Of a stretch of 64,000 bases of DNA, positions 1 to 9,795 are shown piece by piece. This DNA comes from DATMER01 sp040349255 (lineage in GTDB: Bacteria > Acidobacteriota > Thermoanaerobaculia > Multivoradales > UBA5704). The notes under the pieces are model-generated. The model was not told where the DNA came from and did no database searches. It saw nothing but the letters and a program-made list of their open reading frames with translations. The stretch lies in contig JBEQUE010000100.1 in the NCBI GenBank assembly GCA_040349255.1, positions 7,412 through 71,411 on the forward strand. The letters run 5' to 3'. The position numbers and the translations under genes are program-made. Each line of letters begins with the position of its first letter. Position 1 is the stretch's first letter.

Positions 1-221
1 ATGACCCGCGGCTCGTCCGCGTTGTAGCCATAGACGGTCTCGCCCGTGTCGAGGTCCACGATGTGGACCCCCAGAGCCGAGGTGACGCGCAGGCCCTGCG
101 CGACCGCAACCTCGAGCGCCTGCTGCAGCGGCGTGGGCGTAGCGGTCTCGACCCGGACCGGGCCGAGGAGGAGAGCGACAAAAGCCAGAGCCAGGACGGC
201 GGTCTTGCTACGAAACGACAA
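1..221 (-). CDS. PBP4-type D-alanyl-D-alanine carboxypeptidase/endopeptidase, N-terminus (partial)
   Basis: Only the first 73 codons lie in the window; the gene runs off the left edge. The peptide has a hydrophobic signal segment (AVLALAFVALLLGPV) followed by 'VHIVDLDTGETVYGYNADEP'. That is the strand just before the SxxK active site in PBP4/DacB proteins, which trim peptidoglycan in the periplasm. The SxxK itself lies outside the window. The start is a TTG at 221 preceded by GGAGGAG, four bases upstream; no ATG fits. The family call is good for such a short piece but rests on one motif and the signal peptide. Confidence 0.6.
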   Translation of the reverse strand, partial: MSFRSKTAVLALAFVALLLGPVRVETATPTPLQQALEVAVAQGLRVTSALGVHIVDLDTGETVYGYNADEPRV

Positions 222-279
222 CGGACTCCTCCAACGGCTAGGGGTTTGGTGGTCAGCGGGACGCAACCGCTTGAGGTCC

Positions 280-306
280 AGTATACCGAAAGAAGAGCGA
301 TATACT
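280..306 (+). promoter_or_regulatory. Inverted repeat AGTATA-N15-TATACT upstream of the toxin-antitoxin pair
   Basis: AGTATA at 280-285 and TATACT at 301-306 form a perfect inverted repeat. The right arm is also a good -10 box for the mntA gene starting at 332. An operator overlapping the promoter would fit autoregulation of a toxin-antitoxin operon, but binding is inferred. Confidence 0.35.
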
Positions 307-331
307 TTCCCGGGAGAGCCTGGAGGATGCG

Positions 332-622
332 ATGAGGCGAGACGAGGTCCTGACCAAACTGAAAGCGCACCGGGGCGACCTCGTCCGCCTCGGCGTGAAG
401 TCCCTGCGGCTGTTCGGCTCGACCGCACGGGACGAGATGCGTCCGGACAGCGACGTGGACCTCCTCGTGGCTTTCGAGTCCACGCCGACCTTCTCGGACT
501 ACATGAAGCTGCGCATCTTCCTCGAAGACCTCCTGGGCGTCTCAATCGATCTCGTGACAGAAACCGGTCTTCGTAGCCGGGTCCGGCCCTACGTCGAGAG
601 AGACGCCATCCGTGTCGCGTGA
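332..622 (+). CDS. mntA: MntA-like nucleotidyltransferase antitoxin
   Basis: A 96-residue minimal nucleotidyltransferase. The core motif GSTARDEMRPDSDVDLLV (residues 29-46) has the GS loop and the paired catalytic aspartates (D41, D43) of the MNT family. In characterised HEPN/MNT pairs, MntA neutralises HepT by transferring AMP to a tyrosine near the HEPN active site. A GGAGG at 322-326 sits five bases before the ATG and favours 332 over the out-of-frame ATG at 327. It overlaps the downstream hepT by 11 bases, the usual arrangement for this cytoplasmic toxin-antitoxin pair. Confidence 0.85.
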   Translation: MRRDEVLTKLKAHRGDLVRLGVKSLRLFGSTARDEMRPDSDVDLLVAFESTPTFSDYMKLRIFLEDLLGVSIDLVTETGLRSRVRPYVERDAIRVA

Positions 623-968
623 TCTCCTGCTGTTTCTGGAGGACATCGAGAAGAGCTGCGCCAAGATCATCCTTTACACCGCCGGGTTGACCCGCGACGA
701 GGTGTTTACCGACGAGATGCGCTTTGACGCCATCCTCCGGAACCTTCATATCATCGGAGAGGCGGTCAAGAACCTACCTCAGGATTGGCGCCGGAAGCAC
801 GCCGACATCCCGTGGCGCGAGCTTGCCGGCCTGCGCGACTTCGTCGCTCATGCCTACTTCGCTCTGGACCTCGAAATTCTCTGGAGCGCCATCAAGGATG
901 AGGTCCCAGCTCTGCTCCGGCGTGTCCAGGAGATTCTGGAGCAGGAACAGGAAACTCAGGGCGCTTAG
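612..968 (+). CDS. hepT: HepT-like HEPN ribonuclease toxin
   Basis: A 118-residue all-helical protein of the HEPN family (DUF86). The motif RDFVAHAY (residues 75-82) matches RX4HXY, the RNase active site plus the tyrosine that MntA modifies. The start is a GTG at 612 inside the end of mntA, implying translational coupling. The 3' end overlaps the convergent permease gene by four bases. Both catalytic residues are intact, so the toxin is probably functional. Confidence 0.88.
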   Translation: MSRDLLLFLEDIEKSCAKIILYTAGLTRDEVFTDEMRFDAILRNLHIIGEAVKNLPQDWRRKHADIPWRELAGLRDFVAHAYFALDLEILWSAIKDEVPALLRRVQEILEQEQETQGA

Positions 969-1834
969 CGCTTCTCGTACGGGATCCCGAGCGCCCGCGG
1001 CGGCCGGGAGCGGCCGATGAAGCCGGCCAGCACCACGATGGTCAGCACATAGGGAACCATCTGGATGAACTCGACCGGGATGTTCACCACGCCCTGCATC
1101 TGGATCGAGATCGCCTCGGCGAGGCCGAACAGCAGGCAGGCGAGCATGGTCTGAACCGGCCGCCACTTGCCGAAGATCAGCGCGGCCAGCGCGATGAAGC
1201 CGCGGCCGGCGGTCATGTTGCGGGTGAAGAGCGACGACTGGCCGATCGAAAGATACGCGCCGCCGATCGCGGCCAGCATGCCGGAGATCACGACCCCCTT
1301 GTAGCGCATGGCCAGAACCCGGATGCCCGCGGTGTCCGCCGCTTCCGGGTTCTCGCCCACGGCGCGCAGACGCAGGCCGAACGGCGTGGCCGACAGCACG
1401 TACCAGGTGATCGGCACCATCGCGAAGGCCAGGAGGATCGGCGCCACGGGCATCAGATCCTGCTGCGGGATCTGCGGCGTGGCGCCGGTCGACTGGAACA
1501 TCGCGCCGCTCAGCAGCGCCGGCAGGGCCAGGAAGAGGATGTTGATCGCGGTGCCGGTCACCACCTGGTCGGCGCGACACTGGATGCAGACGAAGGCGTG
1601 GACGAGCGCCACGGCTGCGCCCACCGCGATCGCCGCCAGCAGGCCGATCCACGGGTTGCCTGCGAAGTGCGTGACCACCGCGGCCGTGAACGCGCCGGCG
1701 AGCATCATCCCTTCGAGGCCGATGTTGATCACTCCCGAGCGCTCGGAGTAGAGGCCGCCGAGCGCCGCGAGCAGCAGCGGCGTCGCGAGGCGGATCGTCG
1801 AGAAGAGGAGCGCGATCTTGAAGATGTCCGCCAT
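965..1834 (-). CDS. BMP-family nucleoside ABC transporter, second permease
   Basis: A 289-residue integral membrane protein of the branched-chain permease superfamily (BPD_transp_2), most similar in pattern to the NupQ/BmpD type. It contains the family motif 'SGVINIGLEGMMLAGAF' near residue 33-49 and roughly eight hydrophobic helices. It is the last gene of a four-gene operon (binding lipoprotein, ATPase, two permeases) and starts two bases after the stop of the first permease. The system would import purine nucleosides or similar bases; the substrate is inferred from the family. Confidence 0.9.
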   Translation of the reverse strand: MADIFKIALLFSTIRLATPLLLAALGGLYSERSGVINIGLEGMMLAGAFTAAVVTHFAGNPWIGLLAAIAVGAAVALVHAFVCIQCRADQVVTGTAINILFLALPALLSGAMFQSTGATPQIPQQDLMPVAPILLAFAMVPITWYVLSATPFGLRLRAVGENPEAADTAGIRVLAMRYKGVVISGMLAAIGGAYLSIGQSSLFTRNMTAGRGFIALAALIFGKWRPVQTMLACLLFGLAEAISIQMQGVVNIPVEFIQMVPYVLTIVVLAGFIGRSRPPRALGIPYEKR

Positions 1835-1836
1835 CG

Positions 1837-2892
1837 TCAGACCTTTCGGCTCGCGACCTGGCGGCGGCCTCGGAAGATCGACTCCGCCGCCACGAACAGG
1901 ATGATCACCGCCTGCAGCACCAGCACCAGATCCTTGGACACGTGCTCCGTGAAGATGTCCACGAACAGGCCGCCGCGCAGGAACGCCCCGAAGAGCAGCG
2001 CCGCGAGCGCCACGCCGGCCGGATGGTTGCGGCCGAGCAGCGCGACCGCGATGCCCGTGAAGCCGAAGCCGGCCGAGAAGCCGTCGTAATAGCGATAGCG
2101 GTAGCCGAGCACGTCGTTGATGCCGACCATGCCGGCCAGCGCGCCCGACACCGCCATGGCGAGCACGATCTGGCGGCCGGTCGAGATGCCGCCGTACTCG
2201 GCCGCGGCCGGGTTCGCGCCGGTGGCGCGGATCGCGAAGCCCCAGCGCGTCTTCCAGAGGAAGAGCCAGACCAGCACGCAGGCCGCGAGCGCGACGAAGA
2301 ACGCGACGTTCAGCGGGATGCGCTCCGGCAGGCCCGGTATGAATTTCCCGAGCCGCGCGATGCGCGCGCTCTCGCCGATCGGCGCGGTCTGGAGGATGGC
2401 GTCGCCCGCCTCCTTGTAGTGGTACTGCGTGAAATAGCTCGCGAGCGCCACCGCGATGAAGTTCATCATGATGGTGGTGATGACCTCGTGAGCGCCGAAG
2501 CGCGCCCGCAGCACTCCGGGCACCGCGCCCCAGAACCCGCCCATCAGCATGGCCGCCAGGAAGCAGAGCGGCACGAGCGCCAGGGCCGGCAGGCCGGCGA
2601 ACGTGATGCCCGCCCAGGCCGCCGCGAAGGCGCCCATGACGAGCTGCCCCTCGGCGCCGATGTTGAGCAGCCCGCAGCGGAAGGCGAGCGCCACGGCGAG
2701 ACCGGTGAAGATCAGCGGCGTGGCGTAGAACAGCGTGTAGCCGATGCCGTCCGGCCAGGACAGGGCGCTGCCGATCAGCAACGAATAGGTTTCGATCGGG
2801 GAGTCGCCGAGCAGCAGGATGAAGACCGCGCCGACGACGAACGCCGCGGCCATCGCGAGGAGAGGAAAGATCAGCGGTCGCAGTCGGCTCAT
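1837..2892 (-). CDS. BMP-family nucleoside ABC transporter, first permease
   Basis: A 351-residue membrane protein of the same superfamily (NupP-like). The typical segment 'FRCGLLNIGAEGQLVMGAF' lies near residues 71-89, followed by multiple transmembrane helices. It should form the translocation pore with the second permease encoded immediately downstream. It starts 13 bases after the end of the ATPase gene, so all four genes are probably one transcript. Confidence 0.9.
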   Translation of the reverse strand: MSRLRPLIFPLLAMAAAFVVGAVFILLLGDSPIETYSLLIGSALSWPDGIGYTLFYATPLIFTGLAVALAFRCGLLNIGAEGQLVMGAFAAAWAGITFAGLPALALVPLCFLAAMLMGGFWGAVPGVLRARFGAHEVITTIMMNFIAVALASYFTQYHYKEAGDAILQTAPIGESARIARLGKFIPGLPERIPLNVAFFVALAACVLVWLFLWKTRWGFAIRATGANPAAAEYGGISTGRQIVLAMAVSGALAGMVGINDVLGYRYRYYDGFSAGFGFTGIAVALLGRNHPAGVALAALLFGAFLRGGLFVDIFTEHVSKDLVLVLQAVIILFVAAESIFRGRRQVASRKV

Positions 2893-2905
2893 GAGGGATC
2901 GTCGG

Positions 2906-4422
2906 CTAGGCGGCCAGATGCCCGCCGGTCATCAGGAGGCCGATCTTCTCCTGGGGTGTGGTCGCGGGGTCCACCTCGCCGGCCACCTTGCCGGAGTGGA
3001 AGATCAGCAGGCGGTCGGCCAGCGCGGTGACCTCCTCCAACTCGGCGGAGACCAGGAGAATGGCGCAGCCCGCGTCGCGCAGCGCCACGAGCTGGCGGTG
3101 GATGAACTCGATCGCGCCGATGTCCACGCCGCGGGTCGGCTGCGCCACGAGCAGCAGCCGCGGATGGAGGTCGAGCTCGCGCCCGAGGATCAGCTTCTGC
3201 TGGTTGCCTCCCGACAGCGCGCGCGCCGGCAGGTCCGGGTTCGGCGGCCGGACATCGAAATCCCGGACGATCCTCGCGGCCCGCTCGCGGACCGCCGGCC
3301 GGTCGAACCAGACGCCGCCCGGGCCGGTCGCGGCCGGCGGCCGGTCCTGGACGCCCAGGATTGAGTTCTCGGAGAGGTCGAAGTCGAGCAGCAGGCCGCG
3401 CCGATGGCGGTCCTCGGGCACGTGCGCGATGCCGAGCTTCTTGCGCTCGCCCGCGCCGAGGCCGGCGAGATCCTTGCCGTCGAGCAACACCGAGCCGGCG
3501 AGGTGCGAGGCCGGGACGAGGCCGGCGAGCGCTTCGATCAGCTCGGTCTGGCCGTTGCCCTCCACGCCGGCGATGCCGACGATCTCGCCGCGGCGGACCT
3601 CGAACGAGACGTTGTCGAGCCGGCGCGAGCCGTCCTCTCCCGTCACGCTCAGACCGCGCACCGCGAGCACGGCGGCGTCCGGTTTCGCGGGCGCCTTCTC
3701 CACCCGCAGCAGCACGTCGCGGCCGACCATCAGGCGGGCCAGCTCGGCGGCGTTCGTGTCGCGGGTGTGGAGCCGGCCGACGACGCGGCCGTCGCGCATC
3801 ACCGTGACCTCGTCGGAAAGCGACAGCACCTCGGAGAGCTTGTGCGTGATGATGACGATCGTGGTGCCCTGCTCGCGCAGCCGGCGCAGGATCGCGAACA
3901 GCTCGGTCACTTCCTGGGGCGTGAGCACGGCCGTGGGCTCGTCGAGGATCAGCAGGCGCGCCTGGCGGTAGAGCGCCTTGAGCAGCTCGACGCGCTGCTG
4001 CTGGCCGACCGAGAGCGTCTCGATCGTGGCGCGCGGATCGACGGCCAGCCCGAGCTGCTCGGACAGGCTCCGCACCCGCGCCTCGGCGCCCTTGCGGTCG
4101 AGCGACAGCGCGCCGCCGGGCTCGGCGCCCAGGACGATGTTCTCGGCGACGGTCATGGTCTCCACGAGCATGAAGTGCTGGTGGACCATGCCGATGCCGT
4201 GCGCGATCGCCTGCTCGGGCGAGCGGATCTCGGCCACCTTGCCGTCGATCAGGATCTCGCCTTCGTCGGCCGTGTAGAAACCGTAGGCGATCCGCATGGC
4301 CGTGGACTTGCCGGCGCCGTTCTCGCCGACCACGGCGTGAATCGTGCCGGGCTCCACGCGCAGGCTGACCTGGTTGTTGGCCACCACGTCGCCGAAGCGC
4401 TTGGTGATGTCGCGCAGCTCGA

Positions 4423-4426
<4 letters not shown>
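2906..4426 (-). CDS. BMP-family nucleoside ABC transporter, double ATPase subunit
   Basis: A 506-residue protein with two fused nucleotide-binding domains. The first has Walker A GENGAGKST (34-42), signature LSVGQQQR and Walker B LLILDEPTA. The second has signature LSGGNQQK and the segment LLLVAQPTRGVDIGA, but its Walker A is degenerate (GVEGNGQTEL, no GKS/T). This asymmetry is normal for sugar/nucleoside ATPases of the RbsA/NupO type. The ATG overlaps the upstream binding-protein stop by four bases (ATGA), showing translational coupling. Confidence 0.93.
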
Positions 4427-5463
<1,037 letters not shown>

Positions 5464-5474
5464 GGCAAGAGCGG

Positions 5475-5503
5475 AGGCTAACCGAGGCGGCGGGGAAAGG
5501 CAA
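5475..5503 (-). promoter_or_regulatory. Predicted promoter of the nucleoside transporter operon
   Basis: On the minus strand, TTGCCT (5503-5498) and TAGCCT (5480-5475) are separated by exactly 17 bases, about 11 bases before the GTG start at 5463. The match to sigma-70 consensus is fair, and its position fits a very short leader. Confidence 0.4.
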
Positions 5504-5615
5504 GGATCGGAGCTGGCCTCAGCCTTGCAACTTCATTTTCCCGGCAGTTTGGCTCGTCCCTCCGAAGCACCTCGGAGTTTCACGAATTTCTTCTCCCACG
5601 ATGAGGAGGACAAGC

Positions 5616-6428
5616 ATGCGAGATGACGAGAAGGACCTGAATCGAAGCGCCTCTACCACAGGCACCACGACGACAACCGAGCACCACGACGCGAATCCGG
5701 ACCCGCTGACCGGCGAAGCCGGAGCCCATCCGGTCGGCACCGGCGTCGGCGCCGCGACCGGCGGCACGGTCGGAGCGGTGATCGGCGGCGCGGTCGGCGG
5801 CCCGCTGGGCGCCATGGTCGGAGCCGCCGTCGGCGGCGTGGCCGGCGGCCTCGCCGGCAAGGGGATCTCCGAGTCGGTCAACCCGACCGAGGAGGACGCC
5901 TTCTGGCGCGACCACTACAGCACCCGGCCCTACTCTTCGGGCCGCACCTACGAGGACCTCCAGCCCGCCTACCGCTATGGCTGGGAGGCCCGCACGCGCC
6001 ACGAGGACCGCAACTGGAGCGACGTCGAGACCGATCTCGGCCGCGAGTGGAACGAGCGGCACGCCGGCTCCAACCTGTCCTGGGACAACGCCCGCAACGC
6101 CACCCAGGACGCCTGGAACCGCGTCGACGCGCGGCACCGCTTCAACACCCAGGAAGACAACTACTGGCGCAACAATTACTCCACCAAGCCCTATGCCTCG
6201 GGCCGCAAGTACGAGGACCTTCAGCCGGCCTACCGCTACGGCTATGAGTCGCGCTACCTGAACCGCGACCGCGACTGGAACAGCGCCGAGAACGACCTCG
6301 AGCGCGGCTGGGAGAAGGCCAAGGGCGCGACCCGCAGCACCTGGCATGAGGCCAAGGACGCCGTCAAGGACGGATGGCACCACGTCGAGCGGGCCCTCCC
6401 GGGCGACGCCGACCGCGACGGCCGGTAG
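5616..6428 (+). CDS. Glycine-zipper protein with a duplicated tyrosine-rich domain
   Basis: A 270-residue protein. A hydrophilic N-terminus is followed by a long glycine zipper (roughly residues 40-85, rich in GAxxGG and AVGG). Two copies of a domain follow, each containing YST(R/K)PY(S/A)SGR(T/K)YEDLQ and PAYRYG. The C-terminus is helical and charged. Glycine zippers often insert into or span membranes. The duplicated domain is of the kind seen in bacterial hypothetical proteins, but I know no established function. The ATG at 5616 is preferred over 5601 because AGGAGGA lies directly before it. It is transcribed alone, divergently from the transporter operon. Confidence 0.7.
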   Translation: MRDDEKDLNRSASTTGTTTTTEHHDANPDPLTGEAGAHPVGTGVGAATGGTVGAVIGGAVGGPLGAMVGAAVGGVAGGLAGKGISESVNPTEEDAFWRDHYSTRPYSSGRTYEDLQPAYRYGWEARTRHEDRNWSDVETDLGREWNERHAGSNLSWDNARNATQDAWNRVDARHRFNTQEDNYWRNNYSTKPYASGRKYEDLQPAYRYGYESRYLNRDRDWNSAENDLERGWEKAKGATRSTWHEAKDAVKDGWHHVERALPGDADRDGR

Positions 6429-6430
6429 GG

Positions 6431-6484
6431 TTGATCCCGTTCCCTCACCCCCCTGCCCCCCTCTCCCGTGCCGGGAGAGGGGGG
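6431..6484 (+). repeat. Dispersed palindromic (REP-like) element, copy 1
   Basis: The element begins TTGATCCCGT and ends in a perfect 13-bp stem (6456-6468 with 6472-6484, arms CCCCCCTCTCCCG and its complement, loop TGC). It lies just after the stop of the glycine-zipper gene, where the stem could act as a terminator. Related copies are at 12743-12796 and 45775-45828. Confidence 0.75.
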
Positions 6485-6489
6485 TTCTG

Positions 6490-6573
6490 AAGGACCCAAA
6501 GGACAGTCAGGGACTTCAGGGACCAAAGGCTTCGGTCCTTGAGGTCCCTGCAGTCCCTTGGGTCCTTTGTCCT
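6490..6573 (+). repeat. Large imperfect inverted repeat built from AGGGACC/GGACCCAA words
   Basis: The left arm (about 6491-6524) contains GGACCCAAAGGAC and CAGGGACC. The right arm (about 6543-6572) contains GGTCCCTG and CCCTTGGGTCCTTTG, its approximate complement. It would fold as an 80-nt hairpin just before the helicase gene. A related word (GTCCTTTGGGTCCTTTTC) appears near 17860. Confidence 0.5.
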
Positions 6574-6598
6574 ACCTTTCGCTATACTTACGCCCTGT

Positions 6599-9019
6599 AT
6601 GGCGCCGCGATTCGATCCCGAGGCCCTGACGATCGACCTGTCGGTGGCCGACCTCCTCGAGAGCCCGTTGCGCAGTCTCGGTTTCTCCAGCCGCGGCGGC
6701 TACGAGCGGATGTGGCTCGGGCAGGCCATCCATGGGAAGTATCAGGAGGAGGCTCTCACTCGCGATCCCTCCTACCGCCGCGAGGTCGTGGTCGCCTGCG
6801 ACTTCGAGCACCGCGGCTGGACCGTTCGCGTCCATGGCCGGCTCGACGGCCTGCGCCGCGATCCGGACGGCTCGCTCATCGTCGAGGAGATCAAGTCGGT
6901 GCGCCGCGGCGGCGCGCTGCCGCCGTCGGTGCGCGAGATGTATCAGCGCCAGGCGCTCCTCTACGCCTGGATCCTCGGCCGGACCACCGCAGACGCGCCG
7001 GTCCGCGCCGAGCTCGTCCTGATCTCGATCGGCAGCGACGACGTCGAGCGCGAGCTCCTGGAACTGGACCTCCAAGCCCTGGACATCGCCGTCCGCCGGC
7101 GGCTCAACTCGCTGATCTATGGCTGGGAGGCCGAGCGCCAGCGGTCCGCGGAGCGCAAGGCCGCGGCCGAGCGCCTCCGCTTCCCCTACCCCGAGACGCG
7201 GCCGGGCCAGGAGCTGATCCTCGCCGCGGTCGAGACCGCGGTGGCCAACCGCGAGCACCTCCTGCTCCAGGCGGCCACCGGCATCGGCAAGACCGTGGCC
7301 GCGCTCTACCCCGCCCTGCGCTACTGCCTGGCGACCGACAAGCGGCTCTTCGTGCTGACCGCGAAGACCACGCAGCAGGAGATGGCCACCGCCGTCCTGA
7401 ACCTCCTGAACCAGGACGCGGCGTTCCGCTCGCTGCGCCTGCGGGCCAAGGCCAAGATGTGCGCCAACGACCAGATCCTCTGCCACGAGGAATACTGCCG
7501 CTACGCCAGGGACTACGGCCTCAAGCTCGCCACCACCGGCCTCCTCGGAAGGCTCTACGACTCCTACCCGTCGCTCGACCCCGACACCGTGTTCCAGGCC
7601 GCGCGGGCGGACGAGGTCTGCCCGTTCGAGGTCAGCCTGGAGATGAGCGGACGCGTCCAGGTCACGATCTGCGACTACAACTACGCCTTCGACCCCTACG
7701 TGGCCCTGACCGCCTTCGGCCCGGAGCAGGACCTCTCGGACACCGTGCTGGTCATCGACGAGGTGCACAACCTCGTGGACCGGGGCCGCGGCTACTACAG
7801 CCCGGAGCTTTCGGCCTCGGCCGCGCGCCGGGCCGCCGAGGGGATCGGCCGCTGGGGCCAGTCCATCCACTTCCGCATCGAGAACCTCTGCCTCAAGCTG
7901 GCCCACTTCATCGAGAGCACCGTCGAGGACGCGCTGGAGGAGGGGCCGGGAGGCGACCGGGCGGTCGAGTACCCGATGCCGGAGGACCGCTTCTGGCGTC
8001 TCCGCCCGGACCTCGACGCCGCGTTCATCGACTACCTGGAGCACCAGAAGGAGACGAAGACGTTCCAGCCCGAGGACCCGTTCGTGGCCCTCTATTTCGA
8101 CTTCCTCCGCTTCCTGAACGGCCTCGCGGTCTCCGACGAGGCGTTCAGCCACTACGCCGAGGTGCGCCGGGGAGACGCGCGGCTCAAGATCCTCTGCAAG
8201 GACCCGAGCCGCTTCCTGGGGTCGGTGCTCTCCCGCACGCACGCGGCGGTCGGCCTGTCGGCCACCCTCTCGCCGCCGGAGTTCTACAGCGGCCTGCTGG
8301 GTTTCGAAGCGGGCCGCACCGCCTTCGTGGAGATCCCGAACCCGTTCCCGGCCGAGAACCGGCGCGTGGTGATCGACGCCACGGTGGCGACCACGTGGAA
8401 AGAGCGGCCGTCGAACTACGAGCGCATCGCGGACCGCCTCTCGGCCTTCGCGGACTCGGTGCCCGGCAACTGCCTGGCGCTCTTTCCGAGCTACGCCTTC
8501 CTTTCGGAGGTGACCGGCCGCCTCCGCCTGCGCGGCAAGCGGGTCCTGATCCAGCGGCCGACCGACAGCGACAAGGAGCGCGAGCTCATCCTCCAGACCC
8601 TGCGCTCGGCGGTCTTCGGAGATGTCCTCCTGGTGGCCGTGGCGGGCGGCGTGTTCGCGGAAGGCGTGGACTATCCCGGCGAGGTCCTGAAGGCCGTGGC
8701 CGTCGTGGGTCCCTGCCTGCCGGCGCTCACCCTGGAGCAGGAGCTCCTCAAGACCTACTACCAGGAGCGCTTCGACCGCGGGTTCGAGTATTCCTTCGTG
8801 GTGCCCGGCATGACGAGGGTCGTGCAGGCCGCGGGCCGCCTGATCCGCTCGCCGCACGACACCGGCGTGATCGCGCTCTTCGACCAGCGGTTCCTGTCCG
8901 CCCCCTACCGCCACTATCTGCCGCCCGACTGGCTGCCCGACGAAGGCGCGGGAGCCCTGGTCGGAGATCCCGCCGAGGTGGCCGAGGAGTTCTTCCGGGT
9001 CCTGAGCCTCAAGGAGTAG
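6599..9019 (+). CDS. PD-(D/E)XK nuclease fused to an XPD/DinG-like Fe-S DNA helicase
   Basis: An 806-residue protein. Residues about 60-130 carry a Cas4/RecB-like nuclease signature (D83, E97-x-K99, then a QALLYAWIL helix). From about residue 200 there is a superfamily 2 helicase: Walker A AATGIGKT (226-233), a DEVH box (387-390) and GLSATLS. Near the C-terminus is an arginine-finger segment QAAGRLIRS. Between Walker A and DEVH are four cysteines (288, 295, 300, 341) spaced like the XPD/DinG iron-sulfur cluster. It probably unwinds and trims DNA during repair. The ATG at 6599 is chosen because the nuclease fold starts shortly after; the preceding 20 in-frame codons come from the inverted repeat. 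TATACT at 6583-6588 with no ribosome site suggests a leaderless message. Confidence 0.88.
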   Translation: MAPRFDPEALTIDLSVADLLESPLRSLGFSSRGGYERMWLGQAIHGKYQEEALTRDPSYRREVVVACDFEHRGWTVRVHGRLDGLRRDPDGSLIVEEIKSVRRGGALPPSVREMYQRQALLYAWILGRTTADAPVRAELVLISIGSDDVERELLELDLQALDIAVRRRLNSLIYGWEAERQRSAERKAAAERLRFPYPETRPGQELILAAVETAVANREHLLLQAATGIGKTVAALYPALRYCLATDKRLFVLTAKTTQQEMATAVLNLLNQDAAFRSLRLRAKAKMCANDQILCHEEYCRYARDYGLKLATTGLLGRLYDSYPSLDPDTVFQAARADEVCPFEVSLEMSGRVQVTICDYNYAFDPYVALTAFGPEQDLSDTVLVIDEVHNLVDRGRGYYSPELSASAARRAAEGIGRWGQSIHFRIENLCLKLAHFIESTVEDALEEGPGGDRAVEYPMPEDRFWRLRPDLDAAFIDYLEHQKETKTFQPEDPFVALYFDFLRFLNGLAVSDEAFSHYAEVRRGDARLKILCKDPSRFLGSVLSRTHAAVGLSATLSPPEFYSGLLGFEAGRTAFVEIPNPFPAENRRVVIDATVATTWKERPSNYERIADRLSAFADSVPGNCLALFPSYAFLSEVTGRLRLRGKRVLIQRPTDSDKERELILQTLRSAVFGDVLLVAVAGGVFAEGVDYPGEVLKAVAVVGPCLPALTLEQELLKTYYQERFDRGFEYSFVVPGMTRVVQAAGRLIRSPHDTGVIALFDQRFLSAPYRHYLPPDWLPDEGAGALVGDPAEVAEEFFRVLSLKE

Positions 9020-9065
9020 AGGCGGCACGGCTCCTGCACCGGAATCGGGGTGAAAGGAGGCAACC

Positions 9066-9404
9066 GTGCCTGCAACCACAACCACGAATTCTCTCGTCGG
9101 CCGGACCTTCCGGTGGACCTTCGAGGACGGCCCCACGGCGGGTGGGACCTACGAGCACACGTTCGACGCCGACGGCAGCGTCTCGTTCCGCAAGCTGGGT
9201 GGTGACAAGGAAGGCAAGCCGACGCGCGAGAAGAAGTACGCCTCGTTCGAGGTCGCGCCCGAGGTCCAGCTCGTGTCCTATCTGGCCGAGTCCGGCTACA
9301 CCCTGACGGTCGCGATGAACCTCGAAACGAACCGGATCTACGGCTTCGCCTCCAACGACAAGGAGTGGCATCCGGTCTCGGGCCGGCTGGAGGTCGTGGA
9401 GTAG
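9066..9404 (+). CDS. MoaF-like small beta-barrel protein
   Basis: A 112-residue cytoplasmic protein without signal peptide or membrane segment. The opening 'GRTFRWTFEDGPTAGGTYEH' and the alternating strands with closing 'NRIYGFASNDKEWH' resemble the lipocalin-like MoaF N-terminal domain. Ligand and function are unknown. The GTG start at 9066 has an AAAGGAGG site at correct distance. The family assignment is from pattern recognition only. Confidence 0.6.
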   Translation: MPATTTTNSLVGRTFRWTFEDGPTAGGTYEHTFDADGSVSFRKLGGDKEGKPTREKKYASFEVAPEVQLVSYLAESGYTLTVAMNLETNRIYGFASNDKEWHPVSGRLEVVE

Positions 9405-9430
9405 CGTCCCCCTCGATATAGACTGGCGGC

Positions 9431-9793
9431 ATGATCAACATCGCCGCCCAAGTCGCCGTCCTGGTGGTCGCGCTGCTGCACCTCTATTTCCTGGCGCTCG
9501 AGATGTTCCTGTGGAACAAGCCCCTGGGCCGGAAGATCTTCCGGCTCACGCCCGAGTTCGCGCAGCAGTCCGCCGGTCTGGCCGCGAACCAGGGGCTCTA
9601 CAACGGCTTCCTGGCCGCGGGCCTGGTGTGGTCCGTGGTCGCGGGCGCGATGAGCTTCCCGCTCAAGCTCTTCTTCCTCTCCTGCGTGATCGTCGCCGGC
9701 GTCTTCGGCGCGGTCACGGTGAACCGGAGAATCCTGCTGATCCAGGCCCTGCCGGCGCTCGTCGCGATGATCCTGGTGCACCTGGCGCGATAG
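9431..9793 (+). CDS. DUF1304 family membrane protein
   Basis: A 120-residue protein with four predicted membrane helices. Its pattern is typical of DUF1304: the N-terminal 'HLYFLALEMFLW', then 'NQGLYNGFLAAGL' and 'VTVNRRILLIQALPALVA'. No biochemical role is established for the family. There is no ribosome site; TATAGA at 9417-9422 lies eight bases before the ATG, suggesting a leaderless transcript. Confidence 0.85.
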   Translation: MINIAAQVAVLVVALLHLYFLALEMFLWNKPLGRKIFRLTPEFAQQSAGLAANQGLYNGFLAAGLVWSVVAGAMSFPLKLFFLSCVIVAGVFGAVTVNRRILLIQALPALVAMILVHLAR

Positions 9794-9795
9794 CG

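Noticed and set aside
332..968. Toxin-antitoxin and modification genes as one defence island
   Set aside because: They are 12 kb apart with housekeeping genes between, and no other defence genes are present.
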